A stretch of 64,000 nt of DNA from [Erwinia] mediterraneensis (GTDB lineage: Bacteria > Pseudomonadota > Gammaproteobacteria > Enterobacterales > Enterobacteriaceae): the NCBI RefSeq assembly GCF_900604315.1, contig NZ_LR026978.1, positions 1,901,615 through 1,965,614 on the forward strand, written 5' to 3'. The notes below the pieces were generated by a model. The model had not been told where the DNA came from and did no database searches. It saw only the letters and a program-made list of their open reading frames with translations. Shown here one piece after another: positions 1 to 8,823 of the stretch. The position numbers and the translations under genes are program-made. How positions within the stretch are numbered: the stretch's first letter is position 1; each line of letters starts with the position of its first letter.

Positions 1-1757
1 GTCTGTTGACCAGCAATACCCCCTCGGAAATGCAACCGTTGCTTAAGGCTGCGCAAGCGAAGTCTATTCTCTCACCGGAGGAACGAGCTGCTCTGGTGAG
101 AGAAGCACAAAAAAATTTTCAGACACCGGGAGAAACAGGCAACTGGCCAGCAATTACCGCGCCAGTGGGGAATACAGAAGAGATGCCTAGCCTGGCCTTT
201 TTTGTTTTCAATTTGCTGAGATTAAGTGGCGCCATTCAGCTTGATAAGCTGCTGGCGAATTTACGCAATGCAGGCTTAACGGCACAGGCGCAATATAATT
301 ACCTGATCGGCATGGCTACGCAAATCAGTCAGGCTTTCAATGCGGCAGAAAACGCCGAAGCGGCCTTTCAGCAGGCAAAGGAGCAGTTAAAAGCGGCCGA
401 GCAGTATGAAGCGGCGGCGCAGGCAGCGGTAGAAGCGGCGCAGGGAGAACTGGACGGCCTGCAATCTGATGATCCCCGTTATGCGCAGACGCAGGAGAAG
501 CTCAGGCAGGCACAAGCCGCTTTTACCGAGGCGAAGAAAAGCACGCAGCAGGCGCGTGTAGCGGCTGATCAGGCACAGAGTGCGTCTCAGACGGCACAGG
601 ATAATTACGCCTTATTAACCCAGCAAGGCCAGATTCAGAAATTTAATGATGCCTTAGTCTCAAATCTGTTCAACGCGCCGCTGAAAATTTCTGAGAAGTC
701 AGCGACGGCGACCACGGCATTGATTATTGCGCAGCTTATTCAGTTACTGGGTGACAAGTCAGTTAAAAAACTGCAGGCCGATCTGGAAACCTCCAGCCGA
801 GTGCAAAAAAGCCGTCAGAATGAGATGCTGAAAAAATCGGAGGAGTATCAGGAAAAGCTGCGTCGTGCAGAAGAGGCCAATAAAATTACCGGTTGCCTGG
901 GGAAAATCCTTGGCGGGCTGGCCATGGTCGTTGGCGCGATCACCTCGATTTTTGGCGGTGCGGGCATCGGGGTAATGGCTGTCGGTATCGGCCTGCTGGC
1001 CGCGGATGGCATTACCGAAGCGGTGACCGGACAATCGCTCACCGGCATGATGATGGAACCCATCATGAAATATGTGCTTAATCCGCTGATGAATATTATT
1101 GGCGATGCGGTAAAAGCCATTTTCGATTATACGCCGTTAGGTTTGTTAATCAGCGCCATCGATAAAGCGACCGGCAGTAATATTATGGACACCGTGCATG
1201 CCGTGGTCACGGCGGTGGCGGCAGTCGCCATCATGGTGGCCGTAGCAATGCTGGCAAAATCGGCCGCGAAATTCGTAATAAAAAGCATGGATAAAGCGCT
1301 GGCTGAGTTTCTTGGGCAATCAATCAAACAGCAATTACAGCAAACCTTTAAAAAATTACTGCCCGCGATTATAAAAAATGCCGCTAAGCAGATGAGCAAA
1401 GCGCTCGGCCAGGTAAAAAGCATTCTCTCGGAAAAACTGGCCAAAGATCCTGCTACTTTGCAGGCCACCTTGCTGTGGCTGGAAAAACTAAGGCTGTTAA
1501 CTCATCTCTCCTCCACGGGTGTGCAGGCCACCGGTAATATTGTGTCTGGCAATTTACAGGCGGAAGCCTCACTGGCGCTTGCGGAGATGAAGATAAATGA
1601 AGCTGCAATCAATATTAATAAAGATAACCTTGATCTGATTATAAAACATTTTAAACGCGAGAGTAATGTATTCACAGAATTAACTAAATATGTCTCAGAG
1701 GTGCTGTTGCAAGAGCAACGCGCTGGCCGCTTTGTATTAAAAAACATGTCAGCCTGA
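1..1757 (+). CDS. sctE: Type III secretion translocon protein SctE (SipB/IpaB family), 5' end cut by window
   Basis: Major hydrophobic translocator that inserts in the host membrane with SctB to form the T3SS pore. The frame is open to the window edge (from base 3), so the start lies upstream and the TTG at 6 is probably internal. About 583 residues are visible against 593 in SipB. An Ala/Gln-rich coiled coil covers roughly residues 110-210. The main hydrophobic hairpin starts after NKITGCLGKILGG (about 297-335), and a second hydrophobic segment lies near 400-422. The C-terminus GRFVLKNMSA matches the SipB ending SRFILRQSRA. It is followed after 38 bp by sctB, as in sipB-sipC. The chaperone gene sicA would be expected just upstream, outside the window. 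Confidence 0.93.
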   Translation, partial: LLTSNTPSEMQPLLKAAQAKSILSPEERAALVREAQKNFQTPGETGNWPAITAPVGNTEEMPSLAFFVFNLLRLSGAIQLDKLLANLRNAGLTAQAQYNYLIGMATQISQAFNAAENAEAAFQQAKEQLKAAEQYEAAAQAAVEAAQGELDGLQSDDPRYAQTQEKLRQAQAAFTEAKKSTQQARVAADQAQSASQTAQDNYALLTQQGQIQKFNDALVSNLFNAPLKISEKSATATTALIIAQLIQLLGDKSVKKLQADLETSSRVQKSRQNEMLKKSEEYQEKLRRAEEANKITGCLGKILGGLAMVVGAITSIFGGAGIGVMAVGIGLLAADGITEAVTGQSLTGMMMEPIMKYVLNPLMNIIGDAVKAIFDYTPLGLLISAIDKATGSNIMDTVHAVVTAVAAVAIMVAVAMLAKSAAKFVIKSMDKALAEFLGQSIKQQLQQTFKKLLPAIIKNAAKQMSKALGQVKSILSEKLAKDPATLQATLLWLEKLRLLTHLSSTGVQATGNIVSGNLQAEASLALAEMKINEAAININKDNLDLIIKHFKRESNVFTELTKYVSEVLLQEQRAGRFVLKNMSA

Positions 1758-1795
1758 CAGTTATTTCGTTCAAAATTTAAATCAGAGGTCATTCT

Positions 1796-3010
1796 ATGGA
1801 TATATCATCTGGAATCAGTCTGCATTCACGCGTTTCTGCTTTGCCGGCAGAGATAGTCAATAATTCCGCTTTTAAAAAGGATATTAGTGCTGGCCCGGTT
1901 AATCAAATGAATAAAGGTGTCGCTACAGCTGCGACCTTTGCATTGATAAGCCAGTTGCAAACCAAAAATGCGATGGACGGGGTTACAACGCTGGGCGTGC
2001 CCGCATTGCCCGCTCCTGCCATGAATGCCGATACTGAAGCGCTTAAGCAAAATGCTGAAGAGATGCTGGATGACCTGCAAAGAAACCAGCCTGATAATGC
2101 GATGTTGGGCAGCACCCTGAGCAGAAAAAGCAAGGTCTTTGTAGCCCTGGTCGATTCAGCCTATGAGCAGGCAAAAGCTGAAAAAAACTGGAGTTCGATG
2201 GATTTAAAACTCAGTTTTGGCCAGACCAAAGCTGAGGCTTCAGCGATAAAATATTCGGGCCAGGTACAACGTGACAGGGCGATTACAGAAAGCGTTGCCA
2301 CTGTCGGAATGACAGCGGCAGGCACCGGGAAAAGCCTGAAAGGTGTTGGCAATAAACAGCAAGCCTTTAAGGTGCACGGCAGAAATATTCAACACGCGCG
2401 CGCTCAGCAAAATCAGCTGGAACATGCGCGCAATATTCATCCGCAAACACGCGTCAGCGAAAATGCTACCGGTACGGGTGTGAAAACCAGTGTGAAAGCC
2501 ACGACGCAGCCTGCACATGCTACAACCTCCCGGACGACGAGCGTCGATACGCCAGAGATGCCAGCCACCGCATCGGCACAGCCTGGTGCAGTCCCGGCTA
2601 ATACCCGACAACTGGTGAATGAGAACGAACTCCGTCAACAGCATGATCGCCGGGTGCTGAGTAGATCCATTAACGAACTGGGCGAGTATATTGATGAACA
2701 GGGATTCCGCCAGCAAACCATGCTCCTGGCAGGGGATCGCCAGTTGACCTGGGGCCATGCGATGAACAATACCGCGCACAGCCTTGGCGCGGTAGCCGGC
2801 TCCCCTTTCCATACAGAATATTCAGAAGCACAAGCGACCCAGAGGATGGCGGAATCGAGTGCGCGCATTTTCAGTGAGCATTCCTCGCAGAAATCAAAAG
2901 CAGCAGACCAGGATAAGGAGCTTCTGCTGATGCTGCTGCAACAGATGCGTGATATGAGTAACGCCAATAACGATGCGGCAAACGCCGTAGCGCAGAATAT
3001 ACACTACTGA
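1796..3010 (+). CDS. sctB: Type III secretion translocon protein SctB (SipC/IpaC family)
   Basis: Second pore-forming translocator and partner of SctE. The 404-residue length is close to SipC (409). It starts at ATG 1796 behind an AGAGGT ribosome site. The central part (about 220-280) is low-complexity, rich in Thr, Ala and Val. The C-terminal third carries the conserved SipC-like helical region (LRQQHDRRVLSRSINELGEYID and onward, about 280-400), which in SipC nucleates and bundles actin. The hydrophobic character is weaker than in SctE, as expected. Its place between sctE and sctA supports the call more than sequence alone, because this family diverges fast. Actin activity is inferred from the family, not seen. 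Confidence 0.88.
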   Translation: MDISSGISLHSRVSALPAEIVNNSAFKKDISAGPVNQMNKGVATAATFALISQLQTKNAMDGVTTLGVPALPAPAMNADTEALKQNAEEMLDDLQRNQPDNAMLGSTLSRKSKVFVALVDSAYEQAKAEKNWSSMDLKLSFGQTKAEASAIKYSGQVQRDRAITESVATVGMTAAGTGKSLKGVGNKQQAFKVHGRNIQHARAQQNQLEHARNIHPQTRVSENATGTGVKTSVKATTQPAHATTSRTTSVDTPEMPATASAQPGAVPANTRQLVNENELRQQHDRRVLSRSINELGEYIDEQGFRQQTMLLAGDRQLTWGHAMNNTAHSLGAVAGSPFHTEYSEAQATQRMAESSARIFSEHSSQKSKAADQDKELLLMLLQQMRDMSNANNDAANAVAQNIHY

Positions 3011-3048
3011 TAAAAGACAATTTTCCTGCCCCATCAGGGGCAGGTGTA

Positions 3049-4242
3049 ATGGGGAAGATTATGGGTGGGTTATTATTATCATTAGAGCCACGTCAGGCGG
3101 GCGCCGGGAATTTATCTGTTAATAACGGTGCGGCCGCAGCGGCTGAGGCGTTATCTGACCAGCCTGAAGAGCAGCCGGTGCGGAAATATGCTGAGCGAAA
3201 CCACAATAAAATCTTTGCTGACAGAGCGGAGAAATATTTCACTCAGAATAAAGCAGGCAAGAACGCGGCTTTAGCTCACCTGCAGCATGAGGCCCGATTA
3301 AGCCTCACGGCGCTGGACCCTGGCAAACTGGTCATACAGCCACCAGGAAAAACACTCAGCGCCGGGGAACGGCAGAAGTTTATCGCTATTATTAACAATG
3401 AACAGGTCGTGGAGGGTTTAACCCCCGCAGAGCAGCAAAAGTTTATCAGGTTGCTCAACAGGGAACGCGCAAAGGATCCGGTCACGCTGGGTACGCGTCA
3501 GCAACAGAGTGTTAAGAATCTGGAAAATATAAAGCAGATGTCGGAGCGTAATAAGGAGCATGAAAAAGCGAACCAGGAGGTTATCTCCAGCTGGGATTTT
3601 TGTAGCCAGTTGCGCGACGCTATTAATAATATTGATAACAGCTATATGCGTTCTTATGAATTTATCATGGGACAATTTAGTCAGTTCTATGAAAGTGTGG
3701 CTAATATTAAAAGCATGATGGCTGAATATATCAAACCCGGTAAAAATGGCAACCTGATCATTGAAGGTAAAAGGATGCACGCGCTGATAAGCGGTTTTAT
3801 GAGTAAGTATAGTATTCAAGACGGAGAGATACCACCTCAGGCAATCCTCTTTCCCTCGCCAGATTATAAAAACCCGGATGGTAGCGCGATCACCCATAAA
3901 CAGGCAGAAAATTGGGCCAGTGAGATGGGGTTATCTACTTATAATGTGAAACAGGATAAAAACGGTAACTGGTGCTGCACTATTGATGTCAGTCCGCTGC
4001 AGGAAATTAAAACTTCCATCGAACTGGTTTTTGGTACCGGAGCAGACAGAACAGTGGATCCGCAGCAATATCAGGCATGGGCCACCGGTTACGATACGCA
4101 ACTGGATAAGTATCAAAACTTTCTGCAGATTATTACGCAAAAGTTTACTACGGCAAATGCTGTATTTGACAACCTGGTGAAAGTATTAAGTAGCACCATT
4201 ACTGCCCTGGCTGAGTGTGACAAGTCATTTTTAACACAGTAA
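3049..4242 (+). CDS. sctA: Type III secretion needle-tip protein SctA (SipD/IpaD family)
   Basis: Hydrophilic tip protein that caps the needle and controls translocon insertion. It has 397 residues (SipD 343), the extra length being a longer N-terminal self-chaperoning region. The C-terminal half is clearly SipD-like: [18 protein letters not shown], the LLPGKDGN-like segment [15 protein letters not shown], a YQAW motif, and the ending [21 protein letters not shown], close to SipD's [21 protein letters not shown]. A second in-frame ATG at 3061 has a better-spaced GGGGAAG site, so the true start could be there. It is the third gene of the translocator run, 10 bp before the SipA-like gene. Confidence 0.92.
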   Translation: [397 protein letters not shown]

Positions 4243-4252
4243 GGAGAAAATA

Positions 4253-7200
4253 ATGGCAGGTATAAGCGCTCTCCCCGGTATTACTCAAATGCCTTGTTAT
4301 GGAAATGATGCTCCCCATAAAGGTTCAATTCTGTCAGAGAATGTTTCAGGCGCAAAGAACAACGGAGCGAATTTATTCACCGGCACTAAAGAACTGCGTC
4401 AGGTATTTGACAATTGTGAAGCTGAAGTACACTCCCGGATCTCAGAGAGATTATCTAAAACGGCAGATAAACCGCTCAGTGAAGCAGACTTTCTTCAGCA
4501 TCAGCTTAATAATGGGTGCCTTATCTTTTGCACTTTGCTGGATGATGAAAGCAAAGGGAATCATATTTTTGAATGTCTGAAAAATGCTCCTGATACAAGC
4601 TGGGCCAAAAAAAACCTGTTAAATGTTTTTCTGATGTTATCCGGAACAGGAGAACTGGACGTTCTGAAGGAACCAGTAAAGGAACTTGCTGAGCTGGTGC
4701 TGAAATTTGGCCTGGGTGATGATTCTCCGGTGGGTAGCTGTAGTAAAAAACTCAAAGAGCATAAAAAGTGCGAGAAGCTCTTTGACACTATCGCCCGATA
4801 TTCAGCAGCCTGCCCGGATCATATTGTTTCCTCAATCAAAGGCGAAGTTCTTCAGATGCTGGAACGTGATTGCGTTTCTACGGAAGGATTAACGGCTGAT
4901 GATATATTTACCGAGGCTTGTAAAAGACTGGATGCAATGAACAAAGCATGGCGGCAAAGCCCGACCACAGCTTTCCGGGATTTAGTGTTGTGCATCAAAC
5001 TCTGCATTCAGATGCTTTCACTGATAAAAGAGAGCGCTGAGATAAAAGCTGACCAGACGCCCGACGAGAGCAATAAGGCGCAGCCCGATAAGCCTGATCG
5101 CCCTGAGACCAGAAGACCGGATCCTTTTGCTGCACCGTATCAGCCAGAATCTGCCACGCCTCAGCCGCCTGCGGGTGGTGATAAAGGGAATGGCGGTGCC
5201 GTTTATCATATCAATATTGATAACAGAACGTTTGATAACAGCATTCATGTTAACGATCAGTCGTCACAGACAACGAATCGCAGGATAAGCAAATCCGCCA
5301 GAGAAATATTTAAAAGATCCAATTCTTACCCGCAGGATAACCGTACGGCAAAAAATCGGAGCGGAGAACAGGATATTTTTATACCGGCAAGCGCGCGGTT
5401 ACGAACCTTCAGCGAAGGCATGCTCACTGATGTTCCCGGCCTGGATGAGATAATCAGTAAATATACGCAGATTGCTGCTCCCGACCTGCATGGGATGAAC
5501 AGCCAGGGTACGCAAACTGATGCTCCTGACCTGCATGGGATGAACAACCGGGGTACGCAAACTGACGCTCTGCATGGGATGAACCATCGGGGTACGCAAA
5601 CTGATATTTCCGACCTGCATGGGATGAACAGCCAGGGTACGCAAACTGACGCTCCCGACCTGTATGGGATGAACAGCCAGGGTACGCAAATTGATGCTCT
5701 GCATGGGATGAACTCTCGGGGCACCCAAACTGGTGCTGACGCTCTGCATGGGTTGAACCCTCGGGGTACGCAAACTGATGTTCCCGACCTGCATGGGATG
5801 AACAGCCAGGGTACGCAAACTGACGCTCTGCATGGGATGAACAGCCAGGGTACGCAAACTGATGCTCACGACCTGCATGGGATGAACAGCCAGGGTACGC
5901 AAACTGACGCTTTGCATGGGATGAACTCTCGGGGCACCCAAAATGGTGCTGGCGACCTGCATGGAATAAACCCACGGGGTACGCAAACTGACGCTCTGCA
6001 TGGGATGAACCATCGGGGTACGCAAACTGACGCGCTGCATGAGATGAACCCTCGGGGCATCCAAACTGGTACTGGCAACCTGCATGGGATAAACCTTCGG
6101 GGCACGCAAACTGACGCTCTGCATGGGATAAAACCTCGGGGTACGCAAACTGACGGCCCTGTTCTGCGCGAGATGAGTGGCCAGGGCGAGTTATTTCGGT
6201 TAATACCCAGACCCAAAATCAGGTTGCCAGAGGTACCGCAGCAGCCAGAAACCATGGAGACGCAAAAAAATCAGAAGGTAAGCGCTCGGACAGCTTCTTT
6301 TGATGGCGTCAGGCAGGCGGCAACCTCCCGCCTGGCAGGGGGGGACCTTGAAAATAATATTCAACCATCACTGAAAGAACCGGAACTTCGCTTTGATCCA
6401 CAACGTTTTTATCAGTTTTTACAAGGTAAAAATAATAATGTAGCGCAAACGCAAGCTACGTCGGATATCGCTCTCGGCACACCGGAGAGGGGCGGCCCTG
6501 CTGCGAAAGGTAGGGCGAAATGGTCTGAATCTTTGCAGGATATCTTTAACGTTAACAAAAACGGAAACGGAAACGGAAACCGTGGCGCTATGCGCACTGA
6601 CGGAGCAGCCCAGATATCAAGAGCCCGTACCGACAGAGCACATAACAGCATCGGGTGGCCGCTCAGCATCGACACCGCTATGCAAACTGACAGACCAGGC
6701 CAGCCGCTCAGCACCGCTATGCAAACTGACAGCCCAGGCCAGCCGCTCAGCACCGGTATGCAAACTGACAGCCCAGGCCAGCCGCTCAGCACCGCTATGC
6801 AAACTGACAGCCCAGGCCAGCCGCTCAGCACCGGTATGCAAACTGACAGCCCAGGCCAGCCGCTCAGCACCGCTATGCAAACTGACAGTCCAGGCCAGCC
6901 GCTCAGCACCAGTATGCAAACTGACAGCCCAGGCCAGCCGCTCAGCACCGCTATGCAAACTGACGGAACCAGCAGTCCGGAAAAAGTGACTACCCATACG
7001 CAGACGGCAAACCCGCCGGTTTATCCGGGCCGGGTTCAGACCGGGACGGGATCAGGCAACTCACAGCCTGGCTATCGAAACAGTAATGATCCTGTCAGAA
7101 AGTGGGCTGAAGTTAAGGTCTCTCCGGGCTTCGTCGGCTCCATTGGCTCCGCGACGTCGATAACCGATCAGCAGGCACGTCTGCCCAAATCCTACGTACA

Positions 7201-7459
7201 ACCGAAACACTGGGCTAAGTCGCCGGGTACGCAAAGAAAGCTCGCTACTGACGACAATAAGCAGGAGGTAAACCGCAAAGGGCGTACTGTTTCAGGCAAA
7301 CCACAGACCACGCCAGACCGGCAATTTTTACGCGAGATCGGGCGGCCGCCTGTAAAAACGTTTTATCAAAATCCCCGGCAACTTATTTCCACCAACCAGT
7401 CTGCAAATGAGAACAATTTAACTGATGGCAAGGTAACAGCGGCAACGTTACCTGAATAA
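4253..7459 (+). CDS. SipA-like type III effector with two tandem QTD repeat arrays replacing the actin-binding domain
   Basis: 1068 residues, with start ATG 4253 behind a perfect AAGGAG. It occupies the sipA slot (sctE-sctB-sctA-X-iacP). The N-terminal ~270 residues are predicted helical, like the chaperone-binding and functional region of SipA. Residues ~320-345 (YHINIDNRTFDNSIHVN) match the SipA linker rich in ININID and DNS motifs. No counterpart of the SipA C-terminal actin-binding domain is visible. Instead there are 16 tandem units of 13 or 15 residues with core GTQTD (residues 412-637) and 8 units of 13 residues with core MQTD (about 803-904), joined by a disordered Pro/Gln/Asn/Arg-rich linker and followed by a basic tail. 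Secretion is inferred from position and the N-terminal half. The repeat core equals the dynein light chain LC8 motif. Extra TQT/QT motifs (THTQTA, RVQTG) follow array two. Confidence 0.8.
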   Translation: MAGISALPGITQMPCYGNDAPHKGSILSENVSGAKNNGANLFTGTKELRQVFDNCEAEVHSRISERLSKTADKPLSEADFLQHQLNNGCLIFCTLLDDESKGNHIFECLKNAPDTSWAKKNLLNVFLMLSGTGELDVLKEPVKELAELVLKFGLGDDSPVGSCSKKLKEHKKCEKLFDTIARYSAACPDHIVSSIKGEVLQMLERDCVSTEGLTADDIFTEACKRLDAMNKAWRQSPTTAFRDLVLCIKLCIQMLSLIKESAEIKADQTPDESNKAQPDKPDRPETRRPDPFAAPYQPESATPQPPAGGDKGNGGAVYHINIDNRTFDNSIHVNDQSSQTTNRRISKSAREIFKRSNSYPQDNRTAKNRSGEQDIFIPASARLRTFSEGMLTDVPGLDEIISKYTQIAAPDLHGMNSQGTQTDAPDLHGMNNRGTQTDALHGMNHRGTQTDISDLHGMNSQGTQTDAPDLYGMNSQGTQIDALHGMNSRGTQTGADALHGLNPRGTQTDVPDLHGMNSQGTQTDALHGMNSQGTQTDAHDLHGMNSQGTQTDALHGMNSRGTQNGAGDLHGINPRGTQTDALHGMNHRGTQTDALHEMNPRGIQTGTGNLHGINLRGTQTDALHGIKPRGTQTDGPVLREMSGQGELFRLIPRPKIRLPEVPQQPETMETQKNQKVSARTASFDGVRQAATSRLAGGDLENNIQPSLKEPELRFDPQRFYQFLQGKNNNVAQTQATSDIALGTPERGGPAAKGRAKWSESLQDIFNVNKNGNGNGNRGAMRTDGAAQISRARTDRAHNSIGWPLSIDTAMQTDRPGQPLSTAMQTDSPGQPLSTGMQTDSPGQPLSTAMQTDSPGQPLSTGMQTDSPGQPLSTAMQTDSPGQPLSTSMQTDSPGQPLSTAMQTDGTSSPEKVTTHTQTANPPVYPGRVQTGTGSGNSQPGYRNSNDPVRKWAEVKVSPGFVGSIGSATSITDQQARLPKSYVQPKHWAKSPGTQRKLATDDNKQEVNRKGRTVSGKPQTTPDRQFLREIGRPPVKTFYQNPRQLISTNQSANENNLTDGKVTAATLPE
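5486..6163 (+). repeat. Tandem array 1: 16 units of 39/45 bp encoding LHGMNxxGTQTD(A/APD)
   Basis: Counted directly: 16 in-frame units, nine of 15 residues and seven of 13, total 226 residues with no gaps. The longer form adds a dipeptide after the core (for example PD). Twelve units have an exact GTQTD; the other four read GTQID, GTQTG, GTQNG and GIQTG. Position -3 from the Gln is Arg in ten units and Gln in six. Synonymous differences (ggtacgcaaact versus ggcacccaaact) show at least two unit lineages that have been shuffled. A 17th decayed unit (LREMSGQGE) follows. All six frames stay largely open because the period is a multiple of three. Confidence 0.97.
6659..6964 (+). repeat. Tandem array 2: 8 near-identical 39-bp units encoding PLST(A/G)MQTDSPGQ
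   Basis: Eight MQTD cores, spaced exactly 13 residues apart after the first, which is a 15-residue variant with IDT. Units are almost identical at the DNA level and alternate GCT/GGT at one codon (Ala/Gly), which points to recent expansion of a two-unit block. Compared with array 1 the spacer is unrelated, but the QTD core is kept, with Met in place of Thr at -1. A short hexanucleotide run (ggaaac, about 6562-6580, encoding NGNGNG) lies between the arrays. Confidence 0.96.
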
Positions 7460-7559
7460 TAAATTTACAACTTCTGTTTAAGTCAGTCTCTGTTGCTCAC
7501 TTCAGCTGGCAGCAGGGGCTGGCTTTATCATCTTTTTCAGCAAAAAGGTTTTTCCTGTC

Positions 7560-7814
7560 ATGGCAGCAGAACATATTCAATATGAAATCAATCAATTACT
7601 GGTCGATTGTCTGGGGTGTGATATTGCAGACATTACGCCAGAAAAACATCTGGTGGCAGATCTACTGGCCGATTCCGTAGCGCTGCTGGATATTGCCATG
7701 GCCGTAGAAAATAAGTTTAATTTTATCTTTGATGAAAAGATGATGGAAAAAATGAATACCGTCGCCGACTTATACGCCATAATCAGGCGATCTCAGACGG
7801 TCGGTGGTGAATAA
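7560..7814 (+). CDS. iacP: Acyl carrier protein of the T3SS locus (IacP-like)
   Basis: 84-residue acyl carrier protein. Ser39 in the motif LADSVALLDIAM is the expected 4'-phosphopantetheine attachment site (IacP of Salmonella: YADSLDLIDIV). In Salmonella IacP helps translocators and effectors to be secreted and increases virulence. Its position directly after the SipA-like gene is the same as in SPI-1. Start ATG 7560 has only a weak upstream AAAGGT. The 100-bp gap to the effector has no obvious terminator, so co-transcription from the translocator operon is likely. The sicP-sptP pair that follows iacP in Salmonella is absent. Confidence 0.9.
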   Translation: MAAEHIQYEINQLLVDCLGCDIADITPEKHLVADLLADSVALLDIAMAVENKFNFIFDEKMMEKMNTVADLYAIIRRSQTVGGE

Positions 7815-8823
7815 TAAAGGGACTCTCCTGCTGCGGATCTGTTTCTGTTTTACGCCCGGCACGGGCAGCGAAGAAGTGACACCTTTTCTCACCCGGTGTG
7901 TACCTTCTTTCACGGCGCAGGCCAGCAGCCGAAGGGTCCCCGACCTTTAAAGAAAAGCACTCAGCACGCAGTCAGACAGGGCGCGCCTTAACCTTTTATT
8001 GTCTTCACTTTCATCCCGTTCGCTTTTCAGCTCCTGCTTTTAATATTCCTGTAACAACGCAACCGTTTTCTCAGCTACGACATTGCTGATTATTTGCTTG
8101 AATAATAGCAATATTTTATTTTCCAGCGCTTCCGTCCGGGCAGGAAGAATATTTCTTTTATGGCAGCGTCGGTTTCTGGCAGGTAAAAACCCTCAGAAAG
8201 AGGCAGTTAATCCTTTAACACCTGTAATGATGTAAAGCTGGTGGTAATTATTGTAAATAAACATTTTAAATGATGAGATTCTGACTGTGGCGAGCCTCCC
8301 CCTCTTTTTTTTCGACGAAAATTAATATAGTATCTGCGGTAACAGAAAGAACAGGCAACAAAAGTGTATCTCTCTGGATCTGTTACTCCGGGCGATACCT
8401 GATCAGAATTGCGGTATTTCCGTATGCTGGCCGCGCTTATTGTGGCACTGGCTTCTGCACCATGACTATGAGTGCGATAACCCTGAATTCAGGGTATTCT
8501 TTTTTACTTATATTTTATAAATCTTTCACAAAATAATAACTCTATCTTCTGTTGCTGCGCTTATTAATCTGAGCATGAGCGGTCAGCCAGGCTCCCTCAA
8601 ATAACACCTTATATTTTAAAAGGTTATATCAGAACAGGGGAGTCGGAATGGTAAGTGCCCGGCGCGGAACAGCGCCCTGTTAATATAAAAACAATTTCAG
8701 ATTTACGCAGAAATGACGTTTATCTGTAACCAGAGAGTAGGGAGTGATCTCTATTGCCGATGGCTGATTCTGACCATCTACTGAATTATGGAGTTTTTTG
8801 TTACACCACAGGGGAAACATAAT
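7815..8823. other. About 1 kb without a supported gene between iacP and the response regulator
   Basis: No frame has convincing coding character; the 63-codon frame at 7898 has no homology I recognise. Visible elements are a GC hairpin GCCCG-GCA-CGGGC near 7854-7866 that may end the iacP transcript, a 16-bp palindrome at 8480-8495 followed by a T run, and AT-rich stretches at 8500-8640 suited to promoters. Salmonella has sicP-sptP-iagB in the equivalent place; I see no remnant of them. Confidence 0.6.
8480..8506 (+). terminator. Palindromic hairpin with T run
   Basis: ACCCTGAATTCAGGGT is a perfect 16-bp palindrome followed within five bases by a run of six T. It would act as a Rho-independent terminator on the + strand, though the perfect palindrome lacks a proper loop, so it could also be a protein-binding site. 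Confidence 0.45.

Noticed and set aside
5326..6255. Several long open frames on the minus strand and in other frames across the repeat region
   Set aside because: They come from the repeat period being a multiple of three, which keeps every frame open; they have no ribosome sites and the plus-strand frame alone continues into SipA-like and unique sequence.
5486..6964. CRISPR array
   Set aside because: Repeats are directly tandem, without unique spacers, in frame and coding.
6412..6997. Open frames of 126-178 codons on the minus strand and 135 codons in a second plus frame over array 2
   Set aside because: Same artefact: 39-bp repeats read in other frames.
7898..8089. 63-codon frame after iacP as a sicP-like chaperone
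   Set aside because: Basic, low-complexity sequence (for example RRRPAAEG) without chaperone character or ribosome site.
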